A stretch of 64,000 bases of DNA, from positions 1,221,744 through 1,285,743 of the forward strand of contig JXCB02000023.1 of assembly GCA_000828075.3 (NCBI GenBank). The letters run 5' to 3'. The stretch is from Tolypothrix campylonemoides VB511288. Lineage in GTDB: Bacteria > Cyanobacteriota > Cyanobacteriia > Cyanobacteriales > Nostocaceae. Every line of letters begins with the position of its first letter. Within the stretch, counting starts at the first letter, position 1. The translations under genes and the position numbers were made by a program. Shown here piece after piece: positions 26,342 to 35,092 of this stretch. The notes under the pieces are model-generated. The model worked only from the letters and a program-made list of their open reading frames with translations, was not told where the DNA came from and did no database searches.

Positions 26342-27112
26342 TTAAAATTTGTAACTCAAAACTTGAATTGCACCATTATCTGGTAATTTACCAGAGCTAA
26401 CAGTGATTGTGTCACTATTGCTACGCCGTACTGTCATTCCATTCATTACGCTCAGGAAGTCATCCAAGGGCGAAATATCGCAATTAGCAGTGTCAGCAGC
26501 TTGTGTACGGTAATGGGTAGGAATAATGAGCTTGGGATTGAGGGTTTGAATTGCCTGTTTAGCTTCTTGAGGATTATAAGCTTTTGGACCGCCTCCCACA
26601 GGGACTAACGCCACATCAGGACGCCCCATCAGAATTTTTTGCTCAATCGAAATGGGTGCGGCTGCTCCTCCTAAATGAAGGATGCTAATTCCCCCTTGCT
26701 TCCAAAGCCAAGCGGTATTTATACCAAACTGCTTACCACCTTTGCGGTCATGGTTTATGGCAATTCCCTGGAACTTAATGCCATTAAACTCGTAAGCTCC
26801 AGGTTCGTAAATAAGCTTGGGATTTCCTACAAGGTCTTCTACAGCACCTTCATCCAGTAGCTGGCTGCTAATCAGCACTAAATCAGCCGCAACTTTTGGC
26901 GCACGATAACCAGCGGTACAGCCAATTGTCCGAAAGGGATTTGTGAGAATTTTGACTCCGCCACCAGTAAACAGAAAGCTAGTATGGCCCAACCACTGAA
27001 TTGATAATGAACCGCCAGATTGGGCATTCACTTGAAGGTCGGAACCCAAGCTAGTAACCAACGTTGTTACTAATCCCGCCCCTGCATAACCCAATAACTG
27101 TCGTCGTTTCAT
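26342..27112 (-). CDS. MBL-fold protein (UlaG-like) lacking the HxHxDH motif, exported
   Basis: 256 residues. The N-terminus MKRRQLLGYAGAGLVTTLVTSL with an AQ cleavage site is a Tat-like signal. The fold of the UlaG/beta-lactamase-like subfamily is visible (IQWLGHTSFLF...KILTNPF), but where HxHxDH should follow VLIS the sequence has SQLLDEGAV. Later ligand positions are partly kept (AINHD, IPTHYR). It therefore may bind no metal, or only one, and may not be a hydrolase. Its ATG overlaps the trpG stop by four bases, so it is translationally coupled to trpG. Confidence 0.78.
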   Translation of the reverse strand: MKRRQLLGYAGAGLVTTLVTSLGSDLQVNAQSGGSLSIQWLGHTSFLFTGGGVKILTNPFRTIGCTAGYRAPKVAADLVLISSQLLDEGAVEDLVGNPKLIYEPGAYEFNGIKFQGIAINHDRKGGKQFGINTAWLWKQGGISILHLGGAAAPISIEQKILMGRPDVALVPVGGGPKAYNPQEAKQAIQTLNPKLIIPTHYRTQAADTANCDISPLDDFLSVMNGMTVRRSNSDTITVSSGKLPDNGAIQVLSYKF

Positions 27113-27717
27113 GGATTCTTCTCTCGAGACTGCAATTGTTCCAAAAAGTTTCGCAATAGCTGCTTCCCTGAAGTTGTCAGGACACTCTCTGGGTGAAATT
27201 GGACGCCTTGAATGTGAGGATAGTTCCGGTGTCGCACTCCCATAATTGTGCCATCCTCAAGCGATGCAGTTATTTCCAGCACATCTGGACAAGTATCGCC
27301 CTCAATCACTAAACTATGATACCTGGTTGCGGTCATCGGATTTTCTAAGTTGCTGAAGACTCCTACGCCTGTGTGATATATCGGTGAAGTTTTGCCGTGC
27401 ATCAACTCTGGCGCAGAAATGATTTTACCGCCAAACACTTGACCGATACTTTGATGCCCCAAGCAAACGCCTAAAATTGGCACGCTTGATCCAAGGCGAG
27501 AAATCACATCTAGGGAAATTCCTGCATCTTCTGGGCGACCAGGTCCTGGAGAAATCACAACTCCATCTGGCTGTAGCGCACGAATTTCATCTATGGTGAT
27601 TTTGTCGTTACGAAAAACCTTAATATCAGTTGCTACTGGGAACTCAGCCGCCAATTCTCCCAGATACTGGACTAAATTATAGGTAAAGCTGTCGTAATTA
27701 TCGATTATTATAAGCAA
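27109..27717 (-). CDS. trpG: Anthranilate/aminodeoxychorismate synthase glutamine amidotransferase
   Basis: Class I glutamine amidotransferase subunit that passes ammonia to TrpE or PabB for tryptophan or folate synthesis. 202 residues, with IDNYDSFTYNLVQYL at the start, SPGPGRPEDAG near 56-66, nucleophile Cys in GVCLGHQSIGQ (near residue 84) and the His-Glu dyad in GVQFHPESVLT near 173. Amphibolic TrpG/PabA use is common. No trpE or pabB gene is adjacent; instead it precedes an MBL-fold gene with ATGA overlap and follows dgkA by 185 bases. Confidence 0.9.
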   Translation of the reverse strand: MLIIIDNYDSFTYNLVQYLGELAAEFPVATDIKVFRNDKITIDEIRALQPDGVVISPGPGRPEDAGISLDVISRLGSSVPILGVCLGHQSIGQVFGGKIISAPELMHGKTSPIYHTGVGVFSNLENPMTATRYHSLVIEGDTCPDVLEITASLEDGTIMGVRHRNYPHIQGVQFHPESVLTTSGKQLLRNFLEQLQSREKNP

Positions 27718-27901
27718 AGTTAATTTCTCCTAGTTACCAATCAGATAATTGTGATTGACTGTCACCAGAAGATTTTAATCGCTGTTTAAGTCATTTTGAT
27801 ACAGACACGATAACTCGTATCCACTAAATTTAAAAAATCGTTATAAAGTTTAAGTGCGCCCTGTCTATAGCCGCCCAAATGGCATCTCCAGCATTCAGCA
27901 C

Positions 27902-28381
27902 TCAAGAATGCACAGCCGAGAACACTAAAGCGAACAGGGGAGGAAGTAAGAGTGTCGCAGCGACTAGCACCGCGACCATTGCTGAGACAAGCACAGCACC
28001 TGCGGCACAGTCTTTGGCAATTTTTGCCAACTCATGGTAGGTCTGCTTAACTGTGAGATCGACAATTGACTCGATCGCTGTATTCAGTAACTCCAACGCC
28101 AAAACTAAACCGCTCGTTATTCCAATAACCGATATTTCCACAGGCTTAAGATGTAAAAAAACGCTCAACCCAATAGCTAAAGCACCGACAACAACGTGAA
28201 TGCGAAAATTGCGTTGAGTGAGAAAAGCGTAGCTAATTCCACACCAAGCATACTTAAAACTTACAAATAAATTAGAGGCTATTTGCCACGACAGCGGACG
28301 TTGCTTAGTAACAACTGTTTCTAAGCAGTTTGGCGCTGCTGGAGATGAAACTTTTGCTGGGGAGGAAACTTGTTGAGACAT
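27902..28381 (-). CDS. dgkA: Diacylglycerol kinase family protein (DgkA/undecaprenol kinase-like)
   Basis: 159 residues from the ATG at 28381. A 45-residue Ser/Pro-rich cytosolic extension precedes the compact three-helix membrane kinase: FKYAWCGISYAFLTQRNFRIH, then VLALELLNTAIESIVDLT (the catalytic Glu and Asn/Glu motif) and KIAKDCAAGAVLV. In Gram-positives and cyanobacteria this family phosphorylates undecaprenol or diacylglycerol. It follows ybeY by about 140 bases in the same direction, a neighbour order also seen in many bacteria. Confidence 0.88.
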   Translation of the reverse strand: MSQQVSSPAKVSSPAAPNCLETVVTKQRPLSWQIASNLFVSFKYAWCGISYAFLTQRNFRIHVVVGALAIGLSVFLHLKPVEISVIGITSGLVLALELLNTAIESIVDLTVKQTYHELAKIAKDCAAGAVLVSAMVAVLVAATLLLPPLFALVFSAVHS

Positions 28382-28522
28382 AGGCATAAAAATCAAACAC
28401 CAAAGTGCGTCAGGAGGGGATTTTAGCGGATGTTAATAAATAAATGAACTTATTAGCTTTTTTTAACCACACAATCTTGGATATTAAATACAGAATAACA
28501 CTTAAAAGGTAGTCAGCAAAGA

Positions 28523-29047
28523 CTATTCAATGTCAATATCAATACCTATCGTCTTCAGTAAAATTACTTGCTGTTTTAGCATTTGGCTCAAACTTTCTTC
28601 GTCTGGATGATCCCAACCTAAAAGATGCAATAATCCATGAGCCGCTAACCAAGCTAGCTCTGTTGCCAAAGGGTGTTCCTGTTGTTGAGCTTGCTGCTGT
28701 GCTGTTTCGATTGAAATAACAATATCACCGAGATACAACGGTTCATCGGCTTCCATTTCTGGTAGCTGAGGCAATACCTCTAATGCCGCAAACGATAAAA
28801 CGTCTGTGGGTTTATTTTGGTGACGATACTGGGCGTTCAGCGTTCGCATTTCAGCATCATCTGTTAAACGTAGTCCAACTTCATATTTTGGCGCTGGCGG
28901 AATACTCGGTTGTAATATTTCTAACCAGCACTCAAACCAGTTTTCCCAAGTTTCAGTTGCAATTTGGGCGTCCGTGTTACCAGGGCTTACAGCTTCCGGT
29001 TGGGACAACTGATAATAACAATCCTGTACATACACTTCAACTTGCAC
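28523..29047 (-). CDS. ybeY: Endoribonuclease YbeY (16S rRNA maturation)
   Basis: 174 residues. The zinc site HGLLHLLGWDH is complete (His137, His141, His147), with RHQNKPTDVLSF near 75-86 and LGDIVIS near 106. It acts in 16S rRNA 3' end maturation and 70S quality control. It lies 37 bases after the DUF3285 gene on the same strand and ahead of dgkA, in a block prfB-DUF3285-ybeY-dgkA-trpG. The N-terminal 40 residues are longer than in E. coli but usual for cyanobacteria. Confidence 0.92.
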   Translation of the reverse strand: MQVEVYVQDCYYQLSQPEAVSPGNTDAQIATETWENWFECWLEILQPSIPPAPKYEVGLRLTDDAEMRTLNAQYRHQNKPTDVLSFAALEVLPQLPEMEADEPLYLGDIVISIETAQQQAQQQEHPLATELAWLAAHGLLHLLGWDHPDEESLSQMLKQQVILLKTIGIDIDIE

Positions 29048-29084
29048 TTGTCTACAAAGTCTCCTAAGCTTACGTACGATGTCG

Positions 29085-29240
29085 TTAGCGAGTCAGGTAA
29101 GCAAGACCTACAAGGACTGCTAAAAGCCCTACAGTCGTCAGTACAAAATGCTTCACGGAGGTGCCACCCTTTTGCACCATGTTTCGCATTGCGAGTTTCA
29201 CGTAGCTAGGTCGAGGTTCGGTAGAAGGAGAATCGCTCAT
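29085..29240 (-). CDS. DUF3285 small membrane protein (51 aa)
   Basis: ATG at 29240 opens 51 codons: a polar start (SDSPSTEPRPSYVKLAMRNMVQKGG) and one membrane helix (FVLTTVGLLAVLVGLAYL). This matches the short cyanobacterial DUF3285 proteins usually found between prfB and ybeY, as here. Function unknown; a thylakoid or plasma-membrane single-span protein is likely. Confidence 0.75.
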   Translation of the reverse strand: MSDSPSTEPRPSYVKLAMRNMVQKGGTSVKHFVLTTVGLLAVLVGLAYLTR

Positions 29241-29320
29241 AATATTTTGTAACAAACTCTTATAATAATGTAACAGTTCTTATAACATCAAGTTGCCATT
29301 CTGCCGGCTTTGGGGAAGGA

Positions 29321-29355
29321 TGAGAGGGAGTGAGGGAGTGAGGGCGATGAGGGGA
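29321..29355. repeat. GAGGGAGT tandem repeat
   Basis: Three to four degenerate 8-base units (GAGGGAGT) between prfB and the DUF3285 gene. The same unit forms an in-frame insert in chlD at 47806-47846. Confidence 0.75.
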
Positions 29356-29414
29356 AATTCTTTACTTCCTCATCTGTTGCATCTCCCCCTAAACCTCATC
29401 TCCCTTGTTCAAAG

Positions 29415-30534
29415 TTACGCAGAAGCCTCTACCAGCTGATTTTCTTGACGGAGATAGGCTTGGATGAACATATCGATTTCGCCGTTCATCACATCCGCGA
29501 TCGCAGTTGTTTCCGCAGCAGTTCGCAAATCCTTGACCATTTGGTAAGGATGAAAAACGTAGTTGCGGATTTGGTTTCCCCAAGAAGCTTCTACCATATC
29601 ACCACGAATTTCCGCGATTTCTTTAGCGTGTTGCTCTTGAGCGATCACTAGCAGTTTTGCCTTCAAGCGGGCGAGGGCTTTTTCTTTGTTTTGTAATTGG
29701 CTGCGTTCTTCTGTACAACGCACAGCAATGCCAGTGGGAAGGTGAACAACTCGCACTGCGGTTTCTACTTTGTTAACGTTCTGTCCGCCCTTACCACCAG
29801 ACCGAGTTGTGGTCACTTCCAAATCCTTCTCAGGAATTTCCAGTTGGATGGTGTTATCTATCTGGGGCATCACTTCCACGCCAGCAAAGCTGGTTTGCCG
29901 CTTCCCGTTGGCATTGAAAGGTGAAATCCGCACAAGGCGATGTGTACCTGTTTCTGAACGCAGGTAGCCGTAGGCATAGCGCCCAGTAATTTCTAAGGTA
30001 ACAGATTTAATTCCTGCTTCATCTCCTTCGGAAAGCTCATTTAACTGAACTTTATAGCCGTGGTTTTCTCCCCAACGGGTGTACATCCGCAGCAGCATTT
30101 CCGCCCAGTCTTGAGCATCAGTCCCACCAGCACCTGCGTTGATTGTGAGTACAGCGCCCTTTTCGTCATAGGGACCAGAAAGCAACTGGAGTAACTCCCA
30201 TTGGTCTAGTTCGTGGTTGAGCTTAGTGACAGTAGATTCGGCTTCTTGCAGTAGCCCTTCATCTGTTTCTAACTCCAACAGTTCTAACACTGCCCTCGTG
30301 TCTTCCAAAGAAGCTTTCCACTGGTGATACTGTTGCAGGTGTGCTTTCAGGTCGTTGAGTTCTTGCAGTATTTCCTGTGCTTTGGTTTGGTCATCCCACA
30401 GTTCTGGTTGGGCTGCTATTTGTTCCAGATCTTGAATTTTGGCAGAAAGTGCAGGGATGTCAAAGATAGTCCTGGGTTTTACCCAGGCGATGAGACAACG
30501 TTTCGACTTCGCGTTTGAGTTCTAAAACTTCCAT
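29415..30534 (-). CDS. prfB: Peptide chain release factor 2, with programmed +1 frameshift
   Basis: The first frame starts at ATG 30534 and reads 24 codons to an in-frame TGA (30462-30460) in the context TATCTTTGAC, the classic RF2 slip site. Shifting +1 after CTT continues with GAC ATC CCT to the stop at 29415, giving about 372 residues, the usual RF2 length. The codon-recognition tripeptide SPF ([11 protein letters not shown]) marks RF2 rather than RF1, and GGQ ([15 protein letters not shown]) is the peptidyl-tRNA hydrolysis motif. Low RF2 favours the shift, so expression is autoregulated. An AGGA Shine-Dalgarno-like element sits just 5' of the slip, within a small hairpin. Confidence 0.95.
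30471..30487 (-). promoter_or_regulatory. Stem-loop just upstream of the prfB frameshift site
   Basis: On the coding strand CCTGGG, loop TAAAA, CCCAGG forms a 6-bp stem that ends 8 bases before the TGA. Its 3' arm contains the AGGA that would act as the frameshift-stimulating Shine-Dalgarno, so pairing could mask it. Confidence 0.55.
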
Positions 30535-30710
30535 ACTACTTAATTGATATTGATAATGAGCGCTTTCAATGATATGCGATCGCTTCCTGTCTTTTTAATT
30601 TTACCTAATACTTTACCAAATACATACTTGTACGGCTTTTAATATGTAATAGTTTTTACATTATTTTTATTGATTCTTTACAGGCGTTTCTCAGAAGAAC
30701 GCAGTACCCA

Positions 30711-30816
30711 TACCATTTCTCTATCTCTATAAAGTTGAGCTTTATTCGACACCCCTGTAGTCCCCCCTGGAGGTGCAGGGGGTAATTATTAAGCGCATTG
30801 TTATAGAGAATTGGTA
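30711..30816. repeat. MITE-like element with TACCATTTCTCTAT ends
   Basis: Ends TACCATTTCTCTAT (30711-30724) and ATAGAGAATTGGTA (30803-30816) pair at 13 of 14 positions. A CCCCCT/AGGGGG hairpin lies inside (30763-30782). It is non-coding; the spacer 30535-30936 shows no gene. Confidence 0.65.
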
Positions 30817-30936
30817 CAGAACTGAGAATTTACAATTCCCTCATAGTTCCTAGTAACATGGTCAAGCAAGCATACCCGGATGAACCTGTGCAAAAGCGTG
30901 GGAGATTGGTTTTTGTAAAATCTTTAATAATTTCTA

Positions 30937-31833
30937 TTAGGGATTGCAATACATACATTGAGATGGATCTGCGTTTTGCAATCCATCTGGGAAAAAGACT
31001 TCTTCAGAAAATCCACATTTTTTACATTTATAGATTGCTGTCAGAGTTAGCTCTGTTGGTAAGTTACAATACGCACACAGTAAGCCCTTTTTCCTTTGAA
31101 CTAATTCAAAACCTGGACAGGAACAGTTAGGACAGGCATTATTTAGTTTTTTTACTAAATCCTGGGTAGCTTTTGCGATATTTTTCATCCTAGTTGGGTT
31201 ATATAAAGCACGCATATCTGTTTCTATATAAACTTTGCCATCTTCGGAACTGTTTAAAGCAAATTCAATTGCTTCCACAAGTTGTTCTGTTGTCTTAATA
31301 CCTTTGATAATTTCATTTTGACTTTTCGGTGAAGAACTCAACATGACGACTAGAGCATGTTCAGGAAAGCCAATTGTATCTGCAAAATCTTGTGCTTCTT
31401 GAAGACTTCCCACAATTTTCTGGCTGAAATTTGTTTCAATAGATAACTCTTGACCGACAATTTCTAGTTCATTCGTTTTATCTAATAAAAGGACGACTTC
31501 GCGATTACAAGGTATAAACGGGCTTATAGGGTGAGGACCAAATGTACCTTCGCTAGCTAATGCCAAAGTCTCACCCGTGGCATCCAGGGCTTTTTCTGCT
31601 TTTAGCCTTGCGGCTTCAATTTGGTTTCCTGTTCTTTTGACTTCTCTTGTAAATGTACCAAAACGGTCTGTATCAAAATCTTGCGGTACTACGACTTTTG
31701 TTCCTAGCTCTTGTTCAATAATTGGAGCAATTACCTTCTCTTTGTGATGCATAGTTGCTAGTACTGCTACTCGATTAACAAATAGCGGATGTTGTTTCAT
31801 ATCCCTTTGCATTTCCGTATTTGAGTTCAACAT
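30937..31833 (-). CDS. DUF6671-like protein with C-terminal zinc-ribbon cysteines
   Basis: 298 residues. The first 230 form an alpha/beta domain with FVNRVAVLATMHHKEKVIAP, a stretch I associate with DUF6671, and a central EGTFGPHPISPFIPCNREVVLL. The last 65 carry four Cys pairs (CPNCSCPGFE, CAYC, CKKCGF, CMYC), consistent with two zinc ribbons. No signal peptide. The role is unknown; the ribbons suggest nucleic-acid or protein binding. It is divergent from cmpA across a 690-base spacer. The start could also be Met12. Confidence 0.72.
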   Translation of the reverse strand: MLNSNTEMQRDMKQHPLFVNRVAVLATMHHKEKVIAPIIEQELGTKVVVPQDFDTDRFGTFTREVKRTGNQIEAARLKAEKALDATGETLALASEGTFGPHPISPFIPCNREVVLLLDKTNELEIVGQELSIETNFSQKIVGSLQEAQDFADTIGFPEHALVVMLSSSPKSQNEIIKGIKTTEQLVEAIEFALNSSEDGKVYIETDMRALYNPTRMKNIAKATQDLVKKLNNACPNCSCPGFELVQRKKGLLCAYCNLPTELTLTAIYKCKKCGFSEEVFFPDGLQNADPSQCMYCNP

Positions 31834-32265
31834 ACAGCACTTGATAGCAGCTTTGGCAGTCCTCTACAAGTTACCTATATTTATACGCAAAATCTAATAG
31901 TTGCTATAAATGGAATTCTATGAACACCTATTTATGAAAAGAATTGGATATTAAGCAATACACTTTTGTCAAGGATAGCTGGGGGCAAAGAAACCCGGTT
32001 TTGCACAAGTTACGAGGTTTCTAGGCTAATGCTTATCTGAACTGTAAGTAAGTCGCGGCGATAAAACCAATGTATGTTTAGTTTTGTAAAAACTGTGGAA
32101 TGACTTATTTTTACGGTATTCGTTAAATTTACATTTCGTTACACAGAGAAAAATTTTAACGCCGATTTACTTATTGGCATATGAAGAGTATCATCAATTA
32201 TATTCAATAGTTATTATCAACTTGTCTTGATGAATAAGTTTTATTAAATGATGGTAAGCAAGTCA

Positions 32266-32281
32266 ATAAGCATTTGCTTAT
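32266..32281. promoter_or_regulatory. Perfect palindrome, candidate regulator site for cmp operon
   Basis: ATAAGCATTTGCTTAT is a 7+2+7 palindrome about 240 bases before the cmpA start. CmpR, a LysR-type regulator, is reported to recognise TTA-N7/8-TAA-like sites in cmp promoters; the fit here is loose, so this is a candidate only. Confidence 0.4.
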
Positions 32282-32300
32282 AGTAGCTATATAATATTTT

Positions 32301-32330
32301 TTTAACAATTGCGTTGAGAATTTAACAATT
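32301..32330. promoter_or_regulatory. Direct repeats TTTAACAATT, 20 bases apart
   Basis: Identical decamers at 32301-32310 and 32321-32330 lie two helical turns apart, about 200 bases ahead of cmpA. This spacing is typical of cooperative regulator binding. The regulator is not identified. Confidence 0.4.
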
Positions 32331-32523
32331 TCTTTTGAAAAGGTGATAAATTTATCTACAACAGATGAGTTAAGTCACCCACAAGCTTCGAGTTGATGTA
32401 ATTGAGGCTGTCATAGTTTTCACATTACATATACATAACCTTTTTTGATAGCAAGGAACACAATTGTTCTGTTGCCCTGATTGACATAGCTAAAAACAAT
32501 TGCAATTAGCAACAAAAGAATTT

Positions 32524-33885
32524 ATGGCTGAATTTTCTAATCAATTTTCTCGACGCAAATTTCTGTTAACAGCTGGAGCTTCTGCTGTAGGGTCTGTATT
32601 CCTTAAGGGGTGTTTAGGAAACCCCCCAGATACCGCGAACACAATTCAAGCACAACAAGTTGCTGCTATCAATATCAATCCAGCAGATAGACCGGAAACA
32701 ACCACGGTCAAGCTAGGATATATCCCCATTGTTGAAGCTGCTCCGTTAATTATTGCGAAAGAAAAAGGCTTCTTTGCAAAGTACGGCATGAGCAATGTTG
32801 ATATATCCAAGCAAGCCAACTGGGGTTCAGCAAGAGACAACATAGAAATTGGGGCTGCTGGAGGTGGAATTGATGGCGGTCAATGGCAGATGCCTATGCC
32901 TTATCTGATTTCTGAAGGACGCATCACCAAAGGCAACCGAAAAATTCCTATGTATGTCTTGGCTCAGCTCAATACCCAAGGCAATGGAATTGCGATCGCC
33001 AGCAAGCATTTGGGCAAGGGTATTGGCGTGCAAATTGCTGGCAAGGAAACCTTTTTTGCTCAACTAAAATCAGCAAACGCTGCATTCAAAGCTGCCCAAA
33101 CCTTCCCAGGAGTGAATCAGGATTTTTGGATTCGCTACTGGTTAGCTGCATCGGGTGTTGATCCAGACAATGATCTTCAACTCCTAACAGTACCTGCAGC
33201 TCAGACAGTTGCAAATATGAAGACGGGGACGATGGATGCTTTTAGTACGGGTGACCCCTGGCCCTACCGGATTGTCAAAGATAAGATTGGCTTCATGGCG
33301 GCATTAACCGCAGAAATCTGGAAAAACCATCCAGAAGAATACTTGGCAATGAGGGCAGATTGGGTTGACAAACATCCAAAAGCGACCAAAGCAATATTGA
33401 AAGGTCTTATGGAAGCCCAGCAATGGTGTGACAACTTTGACAACAGAAAAGAACTCGTTCAAATCCTTGCAAGGCGAAGTTACTTCAACGTGCCTGAGGC
33501 AGTTCTTATGGACCCATTTATGGGTAAGTACGAGATGGGCGATGGTCGCACCATTAACGATAGAAAAATGGCATCTCTGTACTGGAAAGATGAAAAAGGT
33601 AGCGTCTCCTATCCCTACAAGAGCCATGACCTTTGGTTCTTAACAGAAAGTGTGCGCTGGGGCTTCTTACCAGTGGATACCCTAACAAATGCCAAAACCC
33701 TGATAGATAAAGTCAACCGCGAGGATTTGTGGAGAGAAGCCGCCAAAGAAATGGGCGTTGCTGCTGCTGATATTCCCACCAGTACATCCCGTGGAGTTGA
33801 AGAATTTTTTGATGGCATCAAGTTTGACCCAGAAAATCCCAAGGCTTACTTGCAGAGCCTCAAGATTAAAAAAGCGAAAGTTTAG
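32524..33885 (+). CDS. cmpA: Bicarbonate ABC transporter substrate-binding lipoprotein CmpA
   Basis: 453 residues from the ATG at 32524. A twin-arginine-type leader ([16 protein letters not shown]) ends in a lipobox with Cys30 (FLKGC), so it is a periplasm-facing lipoprotein. NrtA and CmpA are close homologues. I favour CmpA because of the blocks [65 protein letters not shown] and [14 protein letters not shown], which match recalled CmpA rather than NrtA sequences. The lack of nirA upstream and narB downstream agrees. It feeds HCO3- to CmpB/C/D at low CO2. A nitrate specificity is the main alternative. Confidence 0.85.
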   Translation: MAEFSNQFSRRKFLLTAGASAVGSVFLKGCLGNPPDTANTIQAQQVAAININPADRPETTTVKLGYIPIVEAAPLIIAKEKGFFAKYGMSNVDISKQANWGSARDNIEIGAAGGGIDGGQWQMPMPYLISEGRITKGNRKIPMYVLAQLNTQGNGIAIASKHLGKGIGVQIAGKETFFAQLKSANAAFKAAQTFPGVNQDFWIRYWLAASGVDPDNDLQLLTVPAAQTVANMKTGTMDAFSTGDPWPYRIVKDKIGFMAALTAEIWKNHPEEYLAMRADWVDKHPKATKAILKGLMEAQQWCDNFDNRKELVQILARRSYFNVPEAVLMDPFMGKYEMGDGRTINDRKMASLYWKDEKGSVSYPYKSHDLWFLTESVRWGFLPVDTLTNAKTLIDKVNREDLWREAAKEMGVAAADIPTSTSRGVEEFFDGIKFDPENPKAYLQSLKIKKAKV

Positions 33886-33942
33886 TAATTTAGGCTCAAT
33901 AATCACCTAATAAAAACACAAAATTTGAGGAGGACACTAACA

Positions 33943-34782
33943 ATGGTAACGCTGCAAAGACGCTCTTCTGCAAATAGTTCTCAGAATGTTTGGTTATCTC
34001 GTCTGCAAAAGCAATATCCCGATCTGTTGCCTCCGCTTGCAGCACTCGCTATCTTTCTAGTTCTTTGGCAGTTGTTTTCTTGGACTCCTGGAGCAACACT
34101 ACCAGGACCTATCCAGGTAGTGCAAGAAACGTGGATACTGATTTTGTATCCCTTTTATGACCGAGGCGGCATAGACAAAGGTTTATTTTGGCAGATTCTT
34201 GCAAGCTTACAACGGGTAGCGATTGGTTACTCATTAGCGGCAATTCTCGGAATTAGCTTGGGCATTGTGATTGGTACGAATAAAGTCATGTACAAGGCTT
34301 TAGATCCGATGATCCAATTATTCCGAACTGTACCGCCTCTAGCTTGGGTGCCAATTGCTCTTGCTGCTTTGCGTCAGAATGAACCATCTGCCTTGTTCGT
34401 CATTTTTATCACAGCAATTTGGCCCATTTTGATAAATACAGCAGTGGGCGTAAAGCAAATTCCCCAAGATTACAATAACGTAGCCAAAGTTCTACAACTT
34501 TCTCGTCGAGATTATTTCTTTAATATCCTCATACCCTCTGCTTTACCCTACATATTTACCGGCTTAAGAATTGCGATTGGATTGGCTTGGTTAGCAATTA
34601 TTGCCGCAGAAATTATCATGTCCGGCATCGTAGGAATTGGCTTCTTTATCTGGGATGCCTATCAGAATAACAAAGTCAGTGAAATTATTTTGGCTCTCGT
34701 CTACATCGGTGTCGTAGGCTTGCTACTTGATAAAGCGATGCTTTGGGTACAGTCAAGAATTTTGCCAGAAGAACAGAAATAG
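33943..34782 (+). CDS. cmpB: Bicarbonate ABC transporter permease CmpB
   Basis: 279 residues from the ATG at 33943, which has a strong GAGGAGG Shine-Dalgarno. It is a BPD-type permease with about six membrane segments and the EAA-like coupling loop (GVKQIPQDYNNVAKVLQLSRRDYFFNILIPSALPYIFTGL, given here only as the region near residues 175-215). It lies 57 bases after cmpA. It would form the membrane channel with the CmpC and CmpD ATPases. NrtB is the close homologue and the assignment follows from CmpA. Confidence 0.85.
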   Translation: MVTLQRRSSANSSQNVWLSRLQKQYPDLLPPLAALAIFLVLWQLFSWTPGATLPGPIQVVQETWILILYPFYDRGGIDKGLFWQILASLQRVAIGYSLAAILGISLGIVIGTNKVMYKALDPMIQLFRTVPPLAWVPIALAALRQNEPSALFVIFITAIWPILINTAVGVKQIPQDYNNVAKVLQLSRRDYFFNILIPSALPYIFTGLRIAIGLAWLAIIAAEIIMSGIVGIGFFIWDAYQNNKVSEIILALVYIGVVGLLLDKAMLWVQSRILPEEQK

Positions 34783-34796
34783 GGAGTAGTTAGTGG

Positions 34797-34829
34797 TTAG
34801 TAGTTAGTAGTTAGTAGCTAATAGCTAAT
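34797..34829. repeat. GTTAGTA heptamer repeat in the cmpB-cmpC spacer
   Basis: Degenerate 7-base units (GTTAGTA, then GCTAATA) directly after the cmpB stop. Part of a 310-base spacer that splits the operon. Confidence 0.7.
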
Positions 34830-34939
34830 AGGAATTAACAACTACCAACTCTAGCAAACCGTGCAGAAATCGTGCATTTCTCTCTCCTTTTTTTCCTCTG
34901 TGTTCTCTGTCTTGAAAAGTTTGCTCTGTCGGGAAACCA

Positions 34940-34973
34940 ACGCCAGTCACCAACGGCGGGAAACCCGCCTGCA
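34940..34973. repeat. Dispersed hairpin repeat, copy 1 (cmpB-cmpC spacer)
   Basis: A 34-base unit beginning ACGCCAGTC and containing the hairpin GGCGGG-AAA-CCCGCC (34955-34969). A second copy at 37244-37277 has GGAGGG-AAA-CCCTCC instead. Confidence 0.75.
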
Positions 34974-35092
34974 TGGCTAGCGCTCCTCCTGACAACTTTT
35001 CGCTGCGTCCTCTGCGGTTTATTAAATAAATCAGTTCACAAATTAAATAGGATTGCGATAACAACTACCAACTCACAAAGGACAAATAACAA

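Larger units (their letters stand above)
31834..32523. other. 690-base control region upstream of cmpA
   Basis: No gene seen. It is AT-rich. The half nearest cmpA carries a 16-base perfect palindrome (32266-32281) and a pair of TTTAACAATT direct repeats 20 bases apart, which are candidate LysR-type (CmpR) sites. I found no clean GTA-N8-TAC NtcA site. Confidence 0.6.

Noticed and set aside
32101-32523. NtcA box upstream of cmpA
   Set aside because: No GTA-N8-TAC match with correct spacing; the closest strings have wrong spacing or a missing half. This also weakens a nitrate-transport reading.
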